64,000 nt of DNA. It comes from an uncultured Bacteroidota bacterium. GTDB taxonomy: Bacteria > Bacteroidota > Bacteroidia > Chitinophagales > Chitinophagaceae. Within the stretch, counting starts at the first letter, position 1, and every line of letters starts with the position of its first letter. Positions 45,372 to 53,099 of the stretch are shown here, in pieces. The DNA is taken from assembly GCA_903903635.1 (NCBI GenBank), contig CAIUZK010000211.1:27373-91372 (forward strand), in the 5' to 3' direction. The position numbers and the translations under genes were made by a program. The notes below the pieces were generated by a model. It made no database searches. It saw nothing but the letters and a program-made list of their open reading frames with translations, and was not told the origin of the DNA.

Positions 45372-45761
45372 TTATAGGTTTTTTTGTTTATCAAAGTACA
45401 ATAACTCTACATACGGAAAGGCCTTTTTATTTACAGGATATTTAATATATGCCGACCCATTTGTATCCAATAAAACCTGGCTGTTTAATATATTATCAAA
45501 TTTCAGCACCGCATAATTACTTAGTTCATTGCCATCCATATCCCAGGTTCCATGAGCACACATTATAAACGGAGCATCTATACTAAAGCTGAAAGAGTTG
45601 TCGTCGTTTAATTGCATCATTAACTGATCATATTTCAGGCTATCGTTTGCATAAGACAACAACTTCGATTTATTCATATTTATCCGATAACTACCGATGT
45701 ACTCCTTTTTATGCGACAATACTTTTTGATGAATGGCCTTATCATTTGCACAACTTTCCAT
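45372..45761 (-). CDS. Hypothetical protein, possibly a lipoprotein that lost its signal peptide
   Basis: A 129-residue, beta-rich protein. It begins MESCANDKAIHQ, which looks like the lipobox end of a lipoprotein (ESC plus a polar start), yet there is no hydrophobic segment before it and a stop codon lies five codons upstream. So the signal peptide may have been removed by deletion. It directly follows the unknown 358-residue gene at 61 nt and could be its partner, for example an immunity protein; that is inference only. Confidence 0.5.
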   Translation of the reverse strand: MESCANDKAIHQKVLSHKKEYIGSYRINMNKSKLLSYANDSLKYDQLMMQLNDDNSFSFSIDAPFIMCAHGTWDMDGNELSNYAVLKFDNILNSQVLLDTNGSAYIKYPVNKKAFPYVELLYFDKQKNL

Positions 45762-45821
45762 AAATGTATTTTTTTATGTTTTTTAGATTGAATATTTATC
45801 TCATCAGCGGTCTTAAATTAT

Positions 45822-46898
45822 TCAAACCGCATTCGAAATAAACAGATTATAGGTCTGGCTCACATTTCCGAAAGGAGTAGTTTTACCTGGATTTCTTACA
45901 AACGATTTTGGCCATTCCGCTTCAGGCACAAACTCCTTGCCAAATGTACCTGAGGTAAGGCTGGTAACGTTAAATATTTTTATCTTAATACCCTTATCAT
46001 CAGGCGTTATGATAATATTTGCCGAGCCGGTTAACCCGGTGATACTGAAAAAGGTCCTGTTGCGGGCAATGTCTTTTGCCAGTTCCGGCGCATTGAAATT
46101 ATATTGCTTATCCAACGGAACATTAGGATTAGCCATGTACTCTTTCAAAGCATGCTGCAGTATATCCGATTTCAGGAATTTAGAGCTAATGATGCCATTT
46201 TCGGGGAAAACATAATTCTGTGGTCCCGCACCGGTCACCATGCTGTTCATGATATGGTCTACCACAGCTCCTTCATAATTATTGAAACTGCCCGAATTGG
46301 ATTCATCAACCCTGAAAACAGTTTGTTGCCCTACGAAAATATTATAGGCTAAAGCAGAAGGCAAATCGGTATCGGTAATATATTGGCTGCCGTTTAAGTC
46401 ATTGCACAATACTTCGCCTTTCAAATCTGGCACACCCAGTGTAAATTCTTTGAGCATATAATTTATATGCGCAGCAGCAGCAATAGCCGCTACAAGACCT
46501 TCACCCAATATTTCGGCTGTGCCCGGATTGGGATTATTTTCGTAAGGTTTCCATTCCTTATTCGTAGTGATCGAAACTGCGGGGGTAATAACAGCTTCCG
46601 GATAATTTTGCGGCATTTTTCCGCATGCAGAGTCAGCCAGTTTTAACCCATTACCATATTTATAACCTGATGCAGGAATTTCCGCATGCTGCTCAATGTT
46701 TAATAATGGTTCGTTAGGAGTGTAGTTGTCCCCATCATTAGTTACCGCAGCATCAGCAATGCGCCTCGCAAATAAGGAGCGATAATACCGCGAACTCCTA
46801 TGGCTCAACCCCGCTCCCCTTCGCCCACGGCGCTCCGCCTTCCTGCGGCTCACACCTGAAGCGGGGTACTCAAGTTGATGAAATGAATTTTGGCTCAT
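45822..46898 (-). CDS. Unknown 358-residue protein with an HQLEYP leader and Arg-rich segment
   Basis: I do not recognise the family. Residues 1-16 (MSQNSFHQLEYPASGV) recur as a short fragment at 47881-47979. Residues ~17-50 are Arg-rich (RRKAERRGRRGAG) and come from a GC-rich DNA patch with an inverted repeat CCCCGCT / AGCGGGG (46809-46866). The rest is a normal mixed alpha/beta protein with ILGEGLVAAIAAAAHINYML and a C-terminal beta region (SANIIITPDDKGIKIKIF). It has no signal peptide. The layout of leader plus globular C-terminus followed by a small gene resembles effector/immunity loci, without direct proof. Confidence 0.5.
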   Translation of the reverse strand: MSQNSFHQLEYPASGVSRRKAERRGRRGAGLSHRSSRYYRSLFARRIADAAVTNDGDNYTPNEPLLNIEQHAEIPASGYKYGNGLKLADSACGKMPQNYPEAVITPAVSITTNKEWKPYENNPNPGTAEILGEGLVAAIAAAAHINYMLKEFTLGVPDLKGEVLCNDLNGSQYITDTDLPSALAYNIFVGQQTVFRVDESNSGSFNNYEGAVVDHIMNSMVTGAGPQNYVFPENGIISSKFLKSDILQHALKEYMANPNVPLDKQYNFNAPELAKDIARNRTFFSITGLTGSANIIITPDDKGIKIKIFNVTSLTSGTFGKEFVPEAEWPKSFVRNPGKTTPFGNVSQTYNLFISNAV

Positions 46899-47083
46899 TT
46901 TTTATCGTCTTGTTTTCAGTCAGCGCATCCTTATACCATCAATGCGTATTTAATAAACAATATTAATATACAATAATATAGCAACTACACCACTATACTG
47001 CATTACCTAATTATTGGTAGCAAGGAATTCATATCATGCATTTATATAACTATATAATATTAATTCGATGCTGTTTGAAAATA

Positions 47084-47872
47084 TTAATAATATTTTATTT
47101 CTCTCGTTATTAAATCTAATTTGATTCCCTCTTCATCACATATAATATATTCTTGCCAATTGCCGGTTGGATCAAAATTAGAATACGAGTATTTTTCAAT
47201 GTAAGCACTATGTGTGCTACACGGCACATATTTTCTATTTATAACATCATCCTTGCTATTATATGTATAAAAAGTTTCACTTGCAACCATCTTACCAAAA
47301 TAATTAATTATTGAAATAACGTTTCCTCTTTCATCATATTTGTAAATATTTTTTGACTCCAACTTATTATCAAAATTAAATAATTCGTCTTCGATCATAT
47401 TATTGCCACTGTCATATTTGAATTTAATTACACGTATAAGGCTGTTCGAATTTCCATAAAAGTCGCTTTCGATACAATTATTATCTGCATCAAATTTATT
47501 ATAAACTTTATTATAAATAACGCCAAGTGAATTATAAAAATCAATTTCTATATTTTTATTGAAACTATCGTATTTAAAAACCCTCTTCTGGTCTAAACTT
47601 CCATTATCAGAGTAAATAATAATTTCAGACTGCTTACCACTACTATCATAAAATAATTCCTGCTTCCCAGTTAATTCCTTAATATATGAATTATTGGATT
47701 GTTCATACCTGAAATGAAGCTCTGAGACATATTTGACTTTCCCCCTTAAATGATGATCTCTTAAATCTTTGGTTGACTTTTTCACATGAGAATCGATCTT
47801 CACAAGGTGACCATCATGGTTTATGCAGGAAATCAGCATAAAATATTGAATAACAAATAGCGATTTTTTCAT
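47084..47872 (-). CDS. Lipoprotein with YD/RHS-like repeats
   Basis: A 262-residue lipoprotein with lipobox LISC. It has about six imperfect repeats of ~25 residues, of the form KYDxxGNxxEDxxFNxDxKLxSK (for example KYDSGNNMIEDELFNFDNKL cut near residues 150-170). These recall YD/RHS repeats or the WG/MORN-like repeats of Bacteroidota lipoproteins. The DNA is strongly AT-rich compared with neighbouring housekeeping genes. Function unknown. Confidence 0.6.
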   Translation of the reverse strand: MKKSLFVIQYFMLISCINHDGHLVKIDSHVKKSTKDLRDHHLRGKVKYVSELHFRYEQSNNSYIKELTGKQELFYDSSGKQSEIIIYSDNGSLDQKRVFKYDSFNKNIEIDFYNSLGVIYNKVYNKFDADNNCIESDFYGNSNSLIRVIKFKYDSGNNMIEDELFNFDNKLESKNIYKYDERGNVISIINYFGKMVASETFYTYNSKDDVINRKYVPCSTHSAYIEKYSYSNFDPTGNWQEYIICDEEGIKLDLITREIKYY

Positions 47873-47880
47873 ATAATTTA

Positions 47881-47979
47881 CTATTCCTTAATGAATATGT
47901 TCTTTCCCATAAGTCTGAGTTTTCTGCACAACACACGTGAATCGGGGTACTCAAGTTGATGTAATGTGTGTTGCCTCAC
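47881..47979 (-). pseudogene. Short fragment with the HQLEYP leader motif
   Basis: A GTG-started frame of 32 codons encodes VRQHTLHQLEYPDSRVLCRK and stops shortly after, at 47881-47883. It aligns with the first ~20 codons of the 358-residue gene, start on start, and the DNA upstream (GACGATAA) is also alike. It is either a remnant of a paralogue or a real short peptide. Confidence 0.45.
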
Positions 47980-48117
47980 TTATTATCGTCTTGTTTTTTC
48001 TGAATGAATATAGATAACAGAAAAGAGTGGGTTTTGTAAATTGAATAAATTAAGTGCAATACATTATTTCAGAGTAAAAATATCGTCGTTAGGTGCAATT
48101 TATAAATTATTGACTTC

Positions 48118-48540
48118 TCATTGTACAAACCTTATACCATATATTTTGCCATTAAAATTCGAGTTGAATTTAAAAGTAAAAACATCAGTATTAAAATGAT
48201 TATTGGCATATTTCACCTTATACGTAAGTTCAATCCTATTTTCTTGCTTACCACCTGTAAAGAAATATTCATACTTGCTGTTTTCACAATCCGCTTCAAT
48301 AATATCACCAAAATCATTTTGCATTTTTTCTAAAATACTAATCATTTCTTTTGAATCAGATTTACCAAAAAAATCAGGAGTAACTATAGTTTTGATGGAA
48401 TCATAACTATGCCTTTTTACAAAACCATAATATCTATCAATAACCATTTTCGCCCTCTTGCCATTTTCTTTATTATTATCGCTAATGCATGAAGAAAATA
48501 CCACGGTTGTAAACAAAATATATTGCAATGTATTTTTCAT
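48118..48540 (-). CDS. Small lipoprotein
   Basis: A 140-residue lipoprotein with signal peptide and lipobox FSSC. The mature part resembles the NTF2-like DUF4878 fold: a helix with AKMVIDRYYGFVKRHSYDSI, then strands ending FNGKIYGIRFVQ. The longest frame starts at 48609; ATG 48540 gives the signal peptide directly. AT-rich, function unknown. Confidence 0.6.
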   Translation of the reverse strand: MKNTLQYILFTTVVFSSCISDNNKENGKRAKMVIDRYYGFVKRHSYDSIKTIVTPDFFGKSDSKEMISILEKMQNDFGDIIEADCENSKYEYFFTGGKQENRIELTYKVKYANNHFNTDVFTFKFNSNFNGKIYGIRFVQ

Positions 48541-48779
48541 ATTTTCATGTTTATTGTTACAAAAAGTTGAAAACTTCTCCCCCTTCAAATCTTCCCTTTG
48601 CCGCACCAATTAACTGATTCAAACCAACTATCCTAAAATCCTCTAATACCCCAAAACTGTAAACCGATATGCAAGTACTGGTTCAAACAACCTCTCAAAA
48701 TCAAAATGCCCAATCAATGTCTAAACTCAATAATATACACGAACCCTTATTTCATGATCCCTGGCCTAAGGGGAGGGAT

Positions 48780-49241
48780 TTATGTACTCATAGCTATAAG
48801 CTTCTCTATCAACTCATCAAACTCTTCCACATCTTCCTTCTTATGCGAACCCGCCAACAAATTAAAATTTGCAGGCACAACAGATGTTTCAAACCGGAGA
48901 TAGTACCTATTATTACTATTCCCTACTGTGCATTTAATAATATCCTTTGCCCTCACTTCAAAAGTTTCTGGTATAAAAGTTCCACTATCCAGAAATTCCA
49001 CCTCAAATCCATCATAAGTGAAAGTAAACAAACCAACCGGAGTCATTTTCTTCACCAGCTTCATTGTGAAAAACAAGAGAAACAATAAGAAAACACCGAT
49101 TAGTAACCCCACCTCCCAATCTTTTAACCCTTGTGCAAATTTGGCAAGCAATACAATAAACGGGCCAATAATCAGGCCAGGAAAAATTATCGCAAAAACA
49201 ATGTTTGCGGTTTTATTAAACGTTACATTATACTGCTTCAT
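48780..49241 (-). CDS. Two-helix membrane protein with PH-like domain
   Basis: A 153-residue protein with two transmembrane helices (about residues 14-34 and 43-62). A soluble domain follows with FTYDGFEVEFLDSGTF, IIKCTVGNSNNRYYLRF and a final charged helix. The style is close to bacterial PH/YcxB-like membrane proteins. Function unknown. An opposite-strand frame covers the same bases but has no plausible composition. Confidence 0.55.
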   Translation of the reverse strand: MKQYNVTFNKTANIVFAIIFPGLIIGPFIVLLAKFAQGLKDWEVGLLIGVFLLFLLFFTMKLVKKMTPVGLFTFTYDGFEVEFLDSGTFIPETFEVRAKDIIKCTVGNSNNRYYLRFETSVVPANFNLLAGSHKKEDVEEFDELIEKLIAMST

Positions 49242-49504
49242 CTAATGGCCCCAATTCAAGTATATTAAATTGCCTATCGAAAATAAACAAATATTTTTAA
49301 GTACAACAATATTGAAGCGATTGTTCCTATCTCCTGGTTTATATCAGGTATTATGCGCTAACTAAAAACAATAAAACAACATTGCCCGATCAATGAATTC
49401 AAGTTGAAATTTATCCAACAGCTACCCTCACCTATTGGCTTATTTTGCTAAAAAAACAGAAAATAAGATAGCCATAAAAATGCATCACAAATTAATAAAC
49501 TCAT

Positions 49505-49767
49505 TTATTCAGCATAGTGCAACCTTAACGCATGTACCATCACAATATCCAGTTCAATCTCATAAACAATTCGATGCTCCCTATTAATTCGCCTGGACCA
49601 CATTCCCTTGAGATTATGTTTTAATGGTTCCGGCTTGCCTATCCCGGCAAATGGATTTTGCTGAATTGCTTCCTTAGTTGTTTTATTCGCCTGAGTACCT
49701 TTTCATCGTTTTTCTGCTTCCAGTAATTCAGGTCATTAATTGCATGCGGAGAAAATACTATTTCCAT
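49505..49767 (-). pseudogene. YoeB/Txe-type toxin inactivated by a frameshift
   Basis: The ATG overlaps the antitoxin stop. The frame reads MEIVFSPHAINDLNYWKQKN, continues to RIKQL, and then runs out of frame to a stop at 49639-49641. Shifting by one base near 49675-49680 restores KEAIQQNPFAGIGKPEPLK, MWSRRINREHRIVYEIELD and VMVHALRLHYAE, ending at 49505. The YoeB residues Glu (KPEPLK), Arg (SRRINREHR) and His (LHY) all lie after the shift. A one-base deletion explains everything; the length is 263 nt instead of 264. Confidence 0.85.
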
Positions 49768-49982
49768 ATCTCATCAGATGAAATTTTGATTCCCTGGCCT
49801 TTTATTATCTGTTCCCTGCTTTCATTCAGCCTTTTCACCATAGCTGGGTTTGACATTATACGCTCAGTTTCATCAGTTTTTTTAGCTGACTTTATTATGG
49901 TTTTTATTTTCTTTATTATCAGTTCACTATCCAATTCAGTGATCTGCCGTATAAGCTCAATTTTCTCAGCCTGAATATTCAT
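49758..49982 (-). CDS. Antitoxin partner of the broken YoeB-type toxin
   Basis: A 74-residue, helical, charged protein (KIELIRQITELDSELIIKKI, ending ISSDEIWK) of the short antitoxin type found before YoeB/RelE genes in Bacteroidota. Its stop overlaps the toxin ATG (ATGGAAATAG). The frame is intact while the toxin is not. A near-consensus -7 box (TTATTTTG) lies 5 nt before its ATG. Confidence 0.72.
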   Translation of the reverse strand: MNIQAEKIELIRQITELDSELIIKKIKTIIKSAKKTDETERIMSNPAMVKRLNESREQIIKGQGIKISSDEIWK

Positions 49983-50098
49983 AATGCCAAAATAAGCGTT
50001 TTGTATATTACCCTGTTCTTATTTCAAATTTTATTCCTTAGCGCATAACGCTTTGCCAAAAAAGCAGATTAATAATTTACCCTTTGGGAGGCAGGGGT

Positions 50099-52132
50099 TT
50101 ACTTCAACCCCTCTTTCTCCTTCTGCATCTTAAACAGTTCATCCCGCAGGCGGGCGGCCTCCATAAAGTCGAGGTCTTTTGCGGCCTTTTCCATAGCCTT
50201 TTTGGTTTGGGTTATAAGTTTATCGAGTTGGGGCGCGGTCTTTTTATACTCTGTTTCCGGCTCAGCGGCTATGGGCAGCAGGCCATCACTTACCGCATAC
50301 TGGTTCTTTTCATCATACCCCTTAATATCCAGCACACTACCCTGCTGCATGATCTCCTGAATACTCTTCTTGATGGTCATAGGAGTAATGCCATGCTGGA
50401 GGTTGTATTTTATTTGCTTTTCCCTGCGCCGGTCGGTTTCATCAATAGTACGGCGCATGCTATCTGTTACCTTATCAGCATAAAAAATGACCAGACCATT
50501 CACATTGCGTGCGGCCCTTCCGGCCATCTGGGTTAGCGAGCGCTCATCTCTTAAGAAGCCCTCCTTATCTGCATCCAGTATCGCCATCAGCGATACCTCG
50601 GGCAGGTCCAGGCCCTCGCGCAGCAGGTTCACACCTACCAGCACATTGATATTACCCAGCCTCAGGTCGCGCAATATCTCCACGCGCTCCAGGGTGTCTA
50701 CCTCACTGTGTATATACTTCGAGTTGATGTTGATGCGCTTCAGGTACTTATCGAGTTCTTCGGCCATGCGCTTTGTGAGTGTGGTCACCAGCACGCGGTC
50801 ACCCTTCTGCACCCGCTTGTCTATCTCATCCAGCAGATCATCTATCTGGTTGATGCTGGGCCGTATCTCAATGGGTGGCTCCAGCAGCCCTGTGGGCCTT
50901 ACGATCTGTTCCACGACCACACCGCCGCATTGTTCCATTTCATACTTGCCCGGTGTAGCGCTAATAAACAACACCTGATTCAGCTTAGTCTCAAACTCAT
51001 AAAAGTTCAGGGGCCGGTTGTCCAGCGCCGATGGCAGCCGGAAGCCATAATCCACCAGGGTCATCTTCCTGCTTCTGTCGCCGCCATACATACCACTTAT
51101 CTGCGGAATGGTAACGTGGCTTTCATCTATCACCAGCAAAAAATCATCGGGGAAATAATCCAGCAGGCAGAAGGGCCTTGCGCCGGGTTTACGCCTGTCG
51201 AGGAACCGCGAATAGTTCTCAATACCGCTGCAGTAGCCCAACTCCTGAATCATCTCCAGGTCATAACTCACCCGTTCTTTAATTCGTTGCGCCTCAATAT
51301 GCTTACCTATCTTCTTAAAATACTCAACCTGCGACATCATCTCATCCTGTATCTCATAGATGATCTGCGACATCTGCTCCTTGGGGGCGATATACAGGTT
51401 GGCCGGAAAGATAGCGGCAGTCTCCATAACGCCAATCCGCTTTCCGTTCTCGGGTTCAAATGTCTCCACCTCTTCAATCTCATCGCCAAAGAAAGTGATG
51501 CGGTAACCATAGTCTACATAGGGCAGATTCACATCTACCGTATCGCCGTTCACCCTGAAAGTTCCTCTTGTAAAATCGCCCTGGCTGCGGTTATACAGCG
51601 AGTTGACGAGCAGGTGCAGAAAATGGTTACGGCCTATATTATCCCCCTTCTTAAACCTGATGATACTATTGGCATACTCGGTAGGATTACCAATACCATA
51701 GATACACGATACCGAGGCCACCACCAATATATCCTCCCTGCCGCTGAGCAGACTGCTGGTAGCCCTCAGCCTGAGTTTCTCCAGTTCTTCATTAATACTC
51801 AGGTCCTTTTCTATATAGGTATTAGATACCGGCATATAGGCTTCAGGCTGGTAATAATCGTAGTATGATACAAAGTACTCCACCGCATTATCGGGGAAAA
51901 ACTGCCTGAACTCGCCATACAGTTGCGCCACAAGGGTCTTGTTGTGCGTGAGCACAAGGGTAGGCTTTTTGACCTCCTGAATTACATTGGCCACAGTAAA
52001 GGTTTTACCCGAACCTGTAACCCCCAGCAACGTCTGAAACTTCTCACCCTCGTCCAATCCCTTCACCAACAGCCGTATAGCCTCGGGCTGATCCCCCGCC
52101 GGCTCATACGGACTATGTATCTTAAACTGCAT
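50099..52132 (-). CDS. uvrB: Excinuclease ABC subunit UvrB
   Basis: A 677-residue DNA damage-recognition helicase of nucleotide excision repair. Walker A is GVTGSGKTFTVANV (about residues 37-50). The beta-hairpin region YYDYYQPEAYMP (about 88-99) inserts between DNA strands. Helicase motifs include VIDESHVT, LVTTLTKRMAEEL and MAGRAARNVNG. The C-terminal UVR motif (KAAKDLDFMEAARLRDEL) binds UvrC. The start is ATG 52132; the longer TTG frame to 52156 crosses a -7-like box. Confidence 0.96.
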   Translation of the reverse strand: MQFKIHSPYEPAGDQPEAIRLLVKGLDEGEKFQTLLGVTGSGKTFTVANVIQEVKKPTLVLTHNKTLVAQLYGEFRQFFPDNAVEYFVSYYDYYQPEAYMPVSNTYIEKDLSINEELEKLRLRATSSLLSGREDILVVASVSCIYGIGNPTEYANSIIRFKKGDNIGRNHFLHLLVNSLYNRSQGDFTRGTFRVNGDTVDVNLPYVDYGYRITFFGDEIEEVETFEPENGKRIGVMETAAIFPANLYIAPKEQMSQIIYEIQDEMMSQVEYFKKIGKHIEAQRIKERVSYDLEMIQELGYCSGIENYSRFLDRRKPGARPFCLLDYFPDDFLLVIDESHVTIPQISGMYGGDRSRKMTLVDYGFRLPSALDNRPLNFYEFETKLNQVLFISATPGKYEMEQCGGVVVEQIVRPTGLLEPPIEIRPSINQIDDLLDEIDKRVQKGDRVLVTTLTKRMAEELDKYLKRININSKYIHSEVDTLERVEILRDLRLGNINVLVGVNLLREGLDLPEVSLMAILDADKEGFLRDERSLTQMAGRAARNVNGLVIFYADKVTDSMRRTIDETDRRREKQIKYNLQHGITPMTIKKSIQEIMQQGSVLDIKGYDEKNQYAVSDGLLPIAAEPETEYKKTAPQLDKLITQTKKAMEKAAKDLDFMEAARLRDELFKMQKEKEGLK

Positions 52133-52137
52133 CACTG

Positions 52138-52145
52138 CAAATTTC
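52138..52145 (-). promoter_or_regulatory. -7-like box abutting uvrB
   Basis: GAAATTTG on the minus strand (one change from TAnnTTTG), then CAGTG and ATG. Confidence 0.4.
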
Positions 52146-52316
52146 AGGAATTTCAACCATGTTCGTTACAATATTTTCCATGAGCTATTATCTCAGTAGA
52201 GTGCAGCCATCTCGTATTTAAACAACAGCTATATATTGTATTAATTTAAAAATAACACAATCAAGGCAATCTCATACTATTTTCAGTCTATTTTCGTTTT
52301 TCAATCAATAAGCAAC

Positions 52317-52324
52317 TAATTTTG
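52317..52324 (+). promoter_or_regulatory. -7 promoter box of the 52.3-kb lipoprotein gene
   Basis: TAATTTTG, exact to consensus, 24 nt before ATG 52349. Confidence 0.5.
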
Positions 52325-52348
52325 TTGCAGTTCAATTTTCGATCTTTT

Positions 52349-52756
52349 ATGAATAAAAACATGATAAGCAGAATTTCCGCAATAGTATCCGTCCTTTTTA
52401 TTTTCCTCATTGCCGCCTCCTGCACTAAAAAATCAGACAATAGTCCTTCGGTGGGCAAATGGGTATTCTGGACCGATAAGGCGCTTTACTCCTCGCACAT
52501 TACGCTCACCATAAACGCAACAACAACCGGCAATATCGCGGCGCTTAGTTCTTCCATTCCGGCATGCGGCGATGCCAATTGTTATACTATTGATCTCAGC
52601 ACATTAGGTGTTACTTCATCCAGCCATACGCAAACTATAGCTTATACCGCAATCGATAGCGCCTCGGCTACCAATGTGAGGCATTGGAGCGGTTCTATAG
52701 TGGTTACACCTGATAATTATACCCATTGCAATACTACCCTGCTTACCTATCCCTGA
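52349..52756 (+). CDS. Small lipoprotein
   Basis: A 135-residue lipoprotein with signal peptide and lipobox AASC. The mature part is beta-rich (VFWTDKALYSSHITLTINAT) with four cysteines (ACGDANCYTID plus two more). It resembles short Bacteroidota lipoproteins without assigned function. The frame opens upstream at a TTG inside the -7 box, so ATG 52349 is used. Confidence 0.65.
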   Translation: MNKNMISRISAIVSVLFIFLIAASCTKKSDNSPSVGKWVFWTDKALYSSHITLTINATTTGNIAALSSSIPACGDANCYTIDLSTLGVTSSSHTQTIAYTAIDSASATNVRHWSGSIVVTPDNYTHCNTTLLTYP

Positions 52757-53099
52757 TAGCTTTCCTGTTTCCGGCACGAAAAATGTGATCATTCATTCGT
52801 GTTTTACACTTAGTCATTGTTAAAAAATAACTAATACATCCTAACCTATCCTTTTCCATTTTCTCTGCATTGCCTCCCGAAAGCTTTCGGAATTAAATAG
52901 GCTTGCTATTCGCGGATCTGGCAACTTAATAAACATGCCTTCGCTAAAGCTATGGCAGTTAATAAAAGAAAAATAATCAAGTCATAATTGTACTATTTAT
53001 TTCTTAGTGACGATGATTAAGATATTGATCTAACAAAAGCGTCTTCCGTTTTGAGGGGAAGACGCTTTCAAATATTTATCAGCAAAGTGTTGAAGCCAC
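52757..53099. other. Intergenic with palindrome and terminator
   Basis: A 343-bp spacer. It contains the palindrome CCGAAAGCTTTCGG near 52878 and a bidirectional terminator (53036-53068). No gene is supported. Confidence 0.6.
53036..53068. terminator. Bidirectional intrinsic terminator
   Basis: Stem AAAGCGTCTTCC (53036-53047) with GGAAGACGCTTT (53057-53068). On the minus strand it is followed by TTTTGTTAG and ends the giant gene at 53100-57731; on the plus strand AT-rich sequence follows. Confidence 0.8.

Noticed and set aside
50708..51868. 386-codon open frame on the plus strand
   Set aside because: Antisense shadow of uvrB, rich in His/Gln/Leu as expected from the opposite strand of a conserved gene.
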